Shown: positions 58,301 through 64,000 of the stretch, one piece after another | Position numbering within the stretch: the stretch's first letter is position 1 | Layout: every line of letters begins with the position of its first letter | Source of the DNA: Primula veris | Lineage: Eukaryota > Streptophyta > Magnoliopsida > Ericales > Primulaceae | Length of the DNA: 64,000 nucleotides | Assembly: GCA_963682055.1 (NCBI GenBank) | Contig: OY821748.1 | Coordinates: forward strand, 30,964,661 to 31,028,660 | Direction of reading: 5' to 3' | Notes under the pieces: model-generated | Seen by the model: only the letters and a program-made list of their open reading frames with translations | Databases searched by the model: none | What the model was told of the DNA's origin: nothing | Program-made: the position numbers and the translations under genes

Positions 58301-61300
58301 TTAACCCCTATTTAGTTTGTGTACTCATCCATTGATCTCTTTTCATCATTTACTCATACACCTTTTCTTATTATACAAAAAGAAAAAAAAGCACAACCCG
58401 CTCTAAATCTTCTACCCTTTATTTTACTATCTCATTTCATTTATGCTTAGTTAAATTCGGTCAAATTTAAATTTTAACAACTTATTTCGCACATTACTAG
58501 CTTTTATAGCATATTTCTATGTAAATATATTAATATTTTGATATAATATTGTTTAGACATTTTTTTTAATATTTAATATTTAGTTTACACTAACTTTTCA
58601 TCAAAATAAATTGTGTTTGAACTTTCTCTTAAAAATAATTGTTAGAATATACTGAAACATGTGTAATTGTATTTGCAGAATTTTTTTCAACTTTCTTAAA
58701 CAAATATTTTGGGTTAAGTAGCTATTAGGTAGTTGGGCAGAAAATGAGGTAGAGAATATGAGATTCATTTTTGCTGTCTTGAATTTTTTAAGGCAAACTG
58801 TCCAATTGATCTAATTGGTGTTAATTGCCCTAAAGAGTATATGTTTTTGATTTTGCTTTTAATGTTTTGGAATGAACACCAAACGATTAACACTACCGTG
58901 AATCTAGTCAACTATTATTTAGGACGTGTCAAATACTAAAAACCTAATATATATTAATGAACTCAAAAATTTTTAACATAAAATTAATTCAAAATTAAAA
59001 CTAAAAAATATTAAAAATTAAACACATGTTAATGAACCTAAAAATATCTACCATAAAATTAATTCAAAATTAAAACTAAAAAATATTATTGGTTGTCATA
59101 CTCTAAATAATAGGGCATTTTGGAATGAACACCGAATGATTAACACTACCGTGAATCCAGTCCACTATTATTTATGGTGTGTCAAATACTAAAAATCTAA
59201 CACATATTAATGAACCAAAAATTATATATCCTAAAATTAATTCAAAATTAAAACTAAAAAATACTAAAACCTAACACATGTTAATAAAACCTAAAATATC
59301 TAACCTAAAATTAATTCAAAATTAAAACAAAAAAACAGTATCAAAGTCTATCAAAAATTGTCAAGGCCGCAACAAGATAACGATTGTATCAAAGTCTATC
59401 AAACTTAAAGCATCCACAATAGTTTTGTTAACTTTTTATTGTTAACTAGTGACACATTATTATTTAAAAAACTATTAAATGACACATAAGTATATTACGT
59501 TAACACTCATATTAGTTTTAACTTTAATAATGTTATCTATTTTAACTAAAAATTAATTATTCAAAATATAGTATTATGGATAGGTAGATTTTTTTGCCAT
59601 GTCATCAAATAATAACAATTAAAAATATTGTTATCTTTAACAATATTTTTAACATCTATAAAATTAACATACATTTTAATACAACTAATGGGAGACAAAA
59701 TTGCATTGTTAGCTAACATTTTTAGTTAACAAGAGATAACAAAACTATTGCAATTTTGTCTGTTGTTATCTCTATTGTTAACTAAAAATGTTAGCTAACA
59801 ATGCAATTTTGTCTCCCCATTAGTTGTGTTAAAGTGTGTGTTAACTTTATAGATATTAAAAATATCGTTAAAGATAACAATCTTTTTAATTGTTATTACT
59901 TGATGAGATGGCAAAAAAGTCTACCCACATGCATAATTAACTGTTATTTCTCACGTATATCTTTTCTATCTCTACCATACTTCTATTTATTTATTCACAA
60001 TACATATTCATAGCACTATATTTTGAATAATTAATTTTTAGTAAAAATAGATAATATATTTTGAATAATTAATTTTTAGTAAAAATAGATAATATTGTTA
60101 AAGTTAAAACTAATGTGAGTGTTTAACTTAATATACATATGTTTCATTTAATAACTTTTAAATGATGATGAGTCACTAGTTAACAATAAAAAGTTAACAA
60201 AACTATTATGGATGCTCTTATATAGGTAAATAATTGTGTTTGACGAATTAAAATAGAAAGTATTCTAAAAGTAAATAACGATACTTAAATAACAAGATTT
60301 AACGAAATATGTAAGAAACTATTGAAGTATCCTAGAACATAAAAGCAAATAATGATAAATATTTAAAATCATTTCCATCTCCAGTTTATTTTTAAAAATT
60401 AGAAAAAAAAAATCCAGAATATTTTTTAAAAAATCAAAAAATTGGAAAAAAGTTCTAAAATACTAAAAGAAAATCCAAAAATTGTTTTTTTGAAAAATCC
60501 AAAAATATCCAAGTATATTTTTGACATGACAATCTAATGCAATTTTTGTGACTATCTAATACAAAAAATTTGACAATCTAATACAAATTTTTTGACAATC
60601 TAATACAACATTTTTGGCATTCTAATATAAATTTTTTTTGACAATCTAATACAAAAAAATTGTCAATCTAATACAAAATATTTGAAAATCTAATACAAAA
60701 TATTTGACAATCTAATATAAAAAAATTAACAATATAATACAAAAAATTTGATAATTTAATATAAAAAAATTGATATTTAATACAACTACAGTCTATATGA
60801 GACGAAGTAGTTCTAATATGAGTTTAGATTTCAATATTTCTGAAGTTTTTGAAGAAACTAAAAGATTTTTAGAAGAAATTAATTCATTGTAAAAATGTAA
60901 TAAATACACGCCATATACTTTATTTATACGTACTAATTAATGGTTTTAAATTTTAATATTTCTAAACTTTTTGAGAAATTATAAAATATTTTCAGAAAGA
61001 ATTATTTAATTGTAAAAATGTAAAACAAAAAATGGTGTACAACTTCGGATGTGAGACTCAAACCCACTATCAAATTCCTCGGTAGAACTTATGGATTAAA
61101 CAGCTTACCAACATGCTACACTAATTGTTTTGACCGATAGTTACATATAAAATAATATTTATTTAAATTCCAACGAGGACAACTGTCCCTATTATACATT
61201 GCCTCCGCCCCTGTTTTGAAGTACAGATGTTTGTATGACTTCCATGTTAAAAAAATCCTAATTTCATTAGGTTAAAAATATTTGGTTATAAGTAATGGAT

Positions 61301-62616
61301 AACTTTCAAGGATTGTCGGCCCTGCAGCCAGCCAAACCAGTCACCTGTTTTACACGCATTGTCGGGAAAGACACCAAAAAAATTATAATATATAAAACCA
61401 CGTCGTTTTAGTTTTACTTGAGAAGAAAATAATAATAATTCTGTTATTGTGTCTATATTGTAAAAACATCGTATGTTTCACTCTTGAAAGGAGCCGGATC
61501 GGCACTTGTCTCATGTCTTGAAAGGAGCCGGATCGGCACTGCTTTAATGATCTATTTTTTTAACTGAGTAATGATATACACAATTGGAATTTCAACCCAT
61601 TGTTTGGTTACTTTCCCGAAACAACCTTATGATTGCATTATAAAATTTAAAATAATACATTTGTTATGTGACATATTACGCAAATATAGATATAGAGAGA
61701 AAAGTATTGTAGAGACAACAGAATATTTTATTAATATGATATGAGTGTACAGAGATACATACATGAGACCCCTTAAAACTCTTTATATAGTAGATGGTAA
61801 TTAACTTAGAAGTAAAACCCATAAACTATAATATATTACAACAACCTCTGTTTTTTTTAACGATACAAAGTACTCCATATTTTCATATATATCCAAATTA
61901 ATAGGGGTTAACCATTGCAAAAGATGATTAAATATATTGATCTTTACTCCACTATTAAATTAATTGCAATTTTGGGTTCTAAAAGGTTGTATATAGAATT
62001 TTAATTTAGACAATTAATACGGGTTGTTTTTTTTAAATAACGTTTGAAAATAATACTTATTTGACATTTTGTTTTTGAAATTTTGGAACCTTATATTAGT
62101 TTTGTTCTTTTTTGCTTATTGCCGTTTCTTTCCTTGCTGATTTACATGATTGGAAAGAACAGCTTTTAGCTTACCCCAATAAACAATGATAACATGTATT
62201 GGTCGTAAATGTGAAGTCAGTGACATATCACAAATTTGTCACAAATTTAAGTAAACTACATGCATATCATTCTTATTATGCAAAATTGCAAAGAGATTCC
62301 TCTTGACTAATTTTTTTAAATATTTTTCTTAATTGATTTTTAGTTTTCAAAAGTCAGCGAGGAAAATGGTGTCAGCAACTTGAAGGAAAGTGACGGGGAA
62401 GTAAATAAAAGTCTAGACACAAATACAATTACAAATACAAATGAAGAAACAGAATCATATTGTTCTTTAAAGGAGGAAACAAATTCATGTGTCTTTGCAA
62501 GTGAATCATCCAAATTATTAGACAAATATGGGGTTACAAATTCATCACTCAAGCCAAATGTACAATTAAAAAAGAGAATAAGAAAGTCCTATCCACACAG
62601 AGCCCCCTTCATGTAA
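55108..62616 (+). CDS. PLATZ: PLATZ-type zinc-binding transcription factor (exons 55108-55377, 58101-58265, 62344-62616)
   Basis: Three exons join in phase 0 to encode 235 residues, close to the family's usual 200-260. The first zinc motif is C27-x2-H30-x11-C42-x2-C45-x4-C50-x2-C53-x4-H58-x2-H61, followed by the family hallmark YVYQDVVR. The second is C124-x3-C128-x11-C140-x3-C144. The protein ends in the family-typical RKSYPHRAPFM. PLATZ proteins are plant-specific nuclear proteins that bind A/T-rich DNA and affect growth, seed filling and stress responses. All splice sites are GT-AG. Exon 2 has no in-frame ATG, so a small first exon upstream must supply the start. Introns of 2.7 and 4.1 kb are filled with MITEs. 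No disablement is visible, so the gene is probably functional. Confidence 0.9.
55378..56710. other. PLATZ intron, first part
   Basis: AT-rich, with an (AT)n run near 56200-56221 and no transposon ends recognised. Short open frames are chance. Confidence 0.5.
56711..57630. mobile_element. Tourist-like MITE (TSD TTA) in a PLATZ intron
   Basis: The 920-bp insert has inverted ends GGCTCTGTTTGTTTCC (left) and GAAACAAACAGAGCC (right), flanked by TTA at 56708-56710 and 57631-57633. A TTA duplication suggests PIF/Harbinger-type mobilisation. Subterminal sequence also pairs ('ggaaaatattttct' against 'ggaaattattttcc'). It has no coding capacity. Confidence 0.8.
58101..58265 (+). CDS. PLATZ: PLATZ exon with second zinc-binding motif
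   Basis: Fifty-five codons between acceptor TTTGTAG and donor AAG|GTAAGT. It begins TYKINGEK, the usual start of this exon in the family, and carries the CCESCGR...FCSIACK ligand set. Confidence 0.9.
58863..59340 (+). repeat. Tandem duplication of about 250 bp in the long PLATZ intron
   Basis: 'ttttggaatgaacacc(a/g)aa.gattaacactaccgtgaat' starts at about 58865 and again at about 59110. Each is followed by 'gtgtcaaatactaaaa' and two rounds of 'aaaattaattcaaaattaaaac'. The two halves differ by scattered substitutions. Confidence 0.75.
59408..60217. mobile_element. Long palindromic MITE (TSD TTA) in the PLATZ intron
   Basis: The two halves are imperfect inverted copies over nearly their whole length. 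The left end AAGCATCCACAATAGTTTTG pairs with CAAAACTATTATGGATGCTC at the right, and the arms meet near 59755 around 'gcaattttgtc'. TTA flanks both sides (59405-59407, 60218-60220). The right arm has gained about 100 bp, including a tandem 46-bp duplication near 60020-60110. Transcribed as part of the intron, it would fold into a long hairpin. Confidence 0.85.
60525..60785 (+). repeat. Minisatellite of about 22 bp in the PLATZ intron
   Basis: About eleven copies of a unit with consensus TTTGACAATCTAATACAAAA, varying in the length of the A/T tracts. Confidence 0.85.
61060..61215. other. Old transposon-like remnant
   Basis: GC-richer block with 'gagactcaaacccac' and 'cctccgcccctg', similar in layout to 1370-1570. 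No ends or coding sequence. Confidence 0.3.
61482..61540 (+). repeat. Short direct duplication
   Basis: CTTGAAAGGAGCCGGATCGG plus CACT occurs at 61482-61505 and again at 61517-61540, separated by 11 bases. It is GC-rich in an AT-rich intron. Confidence 0.8.
61662..61843 (-). mobile_element. Solo copia-type LTR, relative of 3241-3473
   Basis: Plus-strand ends are TGTTATGTGACATATTA and ATTACAACA. On the minus strand it reads TGTTGTAATATATTA..., with CTATATAAAGAG and AATAAAATATT in LTR order, like the solo LTR at 3241-3473. No matching target duplication was found at these edges, so the borders may be off by a few bases. Confidence 0.5.
62344..62616 (+). CDS. PLATZ: PLATZ last exon
   Basis: Ninety codons and TAA (62614-62616) after acceptor TTTTTAG. 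The Ser/Asn/Glu-rich, probably disordered tail ends in the basic KKRIRKSYPHRAP motif, which is conserved at the C terminus of many family members and may act in nuclear targeting. Confidence 0.88.
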   Translation, partial: FSKVSEENGVSNLKESDGEVNKSLDTNTITNTNEETESYCSLKEETNSCVFASESSKLLDKYGVTNSSLKPNVQLKKRIRKSYPHRAPFM

Positions 62617-62755
62617 TTGTCCTTGAAACTAAATCATTATAATCATGTTGTTTTTTATGGGAAATTAATCAATTCTAATATATGGAAAATTGACATAAAA
62701 TTGTGGCGTTGCATCTTCACTTTGAAGCATATTTGTCACCTCTGCTTATATATGG

Positions 62756-62761
62756 AATAAA
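62756..62761 (+). promoter_or_regulatory. Candidate polyadenylation signal of PLATZ
   Basis: AATAAA about 140 bases after the stop codon, in T-rich sequence. Plant signals are loose, so this is only a candidate. Confidence 0.35.
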
Positions 62762-63422
62762 TTGTTTTTACATCTTATGGCACTGAACTTTTATGGAGTA
62801 TTAAAAGACTGTAATAAACTGAAGCCCAAATTCTAAACTCAAGTCCCAGTTATAACTCAAGTTGTAACTGAACTATTCTGCGAAATTAATAAAAAACATT
62901 GAACATGAGACGTTTGAAACGAAGTTCGATCCAATCCAGGTCTACATCCCCGAGACACTCCACCAGTGATTTATTGATATGTCAAGTAGAGTAACGAGTT
63001 TTGAGAATTACAATACTCAATCGTATATGCCTAACTCTATATCTCTCGTATACAACGGCTGTTTGATAGGAAAATAGGAAATATGCTAATAGGCTTTATA
63101 TATACGTTTTATAAAAGATACTAAGTTGATCAAATAGTAAATATATTCCTAAATCTTATTTTTTTGTCTTGAAAATCTTGAGTCTTTCCATATATTTAAA
63201 GTTTTTAATCTTTCAGATTTCATTTCATATCTTTTCCAATTTGATGACCACGTTTTAATATGTAAGATATCAAAAGTATCGTTTAACAAAATTTTCAATG
63301 AATCTGGCCGCCATATTCAGTTATATCTTGAGTTATAACTGAAGTTGTAACTCAATTGTTTTTCTTAACAACAACTTATACTAAATTATTAATCAAATAA
63401 ATTATACTAAGTAGTTTATACT
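62762..63422. other. 3' flank of PLATZ
   Basis: AT-rich, with 'agttataactcaagttgtaactgaa'-like words at about 62847-62872 and again at about 63320-63352, and no gene seen. Confidence 0.4.
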
Positions 63423-63617
63423 AGGGCTGGGCGAAAAACCGGAAAAACCGAACCGAAAAAAACCGAAACCGAAAAACCAAAAAATTTTCGGGTTGGTTTC
63501 GGTTTTCAGTAAAACCGAACCGAAAAAGACCGAAAAATATTCGAAAAAAACCGAAACTGGACCGAAAAAACCGGTCCGGTTCGGTCCAAAAAGTAAAACC
63601 GAACCGAACCTAGTTTA
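63423..63617. repeat. ACCGAA-rich simple repeat
   Basis: Degenerate array of ACCGAAA and ACCGAACCG words after 'gggctgggcgaaaaaccgg', including an inverted stretch 'ggttggtttcggtttt'. This class of low-complexity repeat is widespread in plant genomes. Confidence 0.85.
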
Positions 63618-64000
63618 TACAATATAATTTTAAATATAATTTTTTGCCATGACAAGATACCTAATGTAGGAACTAACAAGACAATACTACACCCTTTTCT
63701 TATATGGTTGGTTGAAACTTTTTTTGTCTTCTAGTGGAAATATAACTCATGTGGCTTGTCGCTTGTTATAGCATACTGAACATTAGTTTAGATAAATAAC
63801 TTTTTTGAAGAAATTTATATACAAGATATGAGTGGACAATTTTGTAGCAAGGTTTGGATTTATATGATAGAAAAAAATTGAAGTAATTTTTTTTAATATC
63901 ACTAACAGTTCCACATTATTCAAAGTAATATCTTTCCAATGAGACATGCTTTCATGGTGACCAAATCATATAATAATTTCAGTCCCAAAATTGTAGCATT
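63618..64000. other. AT-rich DNA to the window end
   Basis: No gene, repeat or transposon end recognised. Confidence 0.4.

Overview
This is nuclear DNA of a flowering plant, almost certainly a eudicot. It is AT-rich, has spliced genes with GT-AG introns, and is dominated by plant LTR retrotransposons; I cannot name the species. Three pieces of ordinary plant genes are recognisable. At the far left is exon 1 of a receptor-like cytoplasmic kinase (minus strand, 162-575, continuing off the window). In the middle is a decayed threonyl-tRNA synthetase gene (plus strand, exons between 28531 and 45028). At the right is a PLATZ-type zinc-binding transcription factor gene (plus strand, coding exons 55108-55377, 58101-58265, 62344-62616). 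Everything else is transposable elements, their remains, and simple or tandem repeats; more than half of the window can be assigned to a named element class.

Layout. 1-2340: kinase exon and AT-rich flank. 2341-6249: an old diverged LTR of the family seen again at 34-41 kb, carrying a solo copia LTR (3241-3473, TSD ATAAT) and a large minisatellite complex that continues to about 6605. 6.7-11.2 kb: AT-rich intergenic DNA with a MITE fragment. 11250-18215: degenerate Ty1/copia element A. 18573-25180: related copia element B, with an exact TSD (ATAAC) and a pol frame broken by only three stop codons, but lacking most of gag. 26135-28055: broken retroelement gag-like gene on the minus strand with a primer-binding-site-like motif. 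28531-45028: threonyl-tRNA synthetase pseudogene whose last intron holds a Ty3/gypsy element (31533-44759, TSD ATGTT). That element is split in its RT region by a non-autonomous long-LTR element (34071-41508, minus orientation, TSD AGATC), whose right LTR contains a CACTA-type MITE (41105-41297, TSD GTT). 45637-49195: truncated copia element C, same superfamily as A and B. 49.2-51.7 kb: remains of a CACTA transposon. 52245-54190: two back-to-back tandem arrays, the second made of about 288-bp units that look like repeated promoter/5'UTR sequence of the PLATZ gene. 55-62.6 kb: PLATZ gene with MITE-filled introns. 62.6-64 kb: its 3' flank and an ACCGAA-rich repeat.

The retrotransposons give a relative history. 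By eye the inner element's LTRs differ at about 0.5% of sites, the gypsy LTRs at about 1.8%, and the copia A and B LTRs at about 4%, which agrees with the nesting order. I found no convincing novel multi-gene system. The observations I would check first are the tandemly multiplied promoter-like module before PLATZ, copia A (decayed inside but with similar LTRs), the conserved leader hairpin of the copia trio, the gypsy pol frame that runs into its own LTR, and the palindromic motifs in the long-LTR element.
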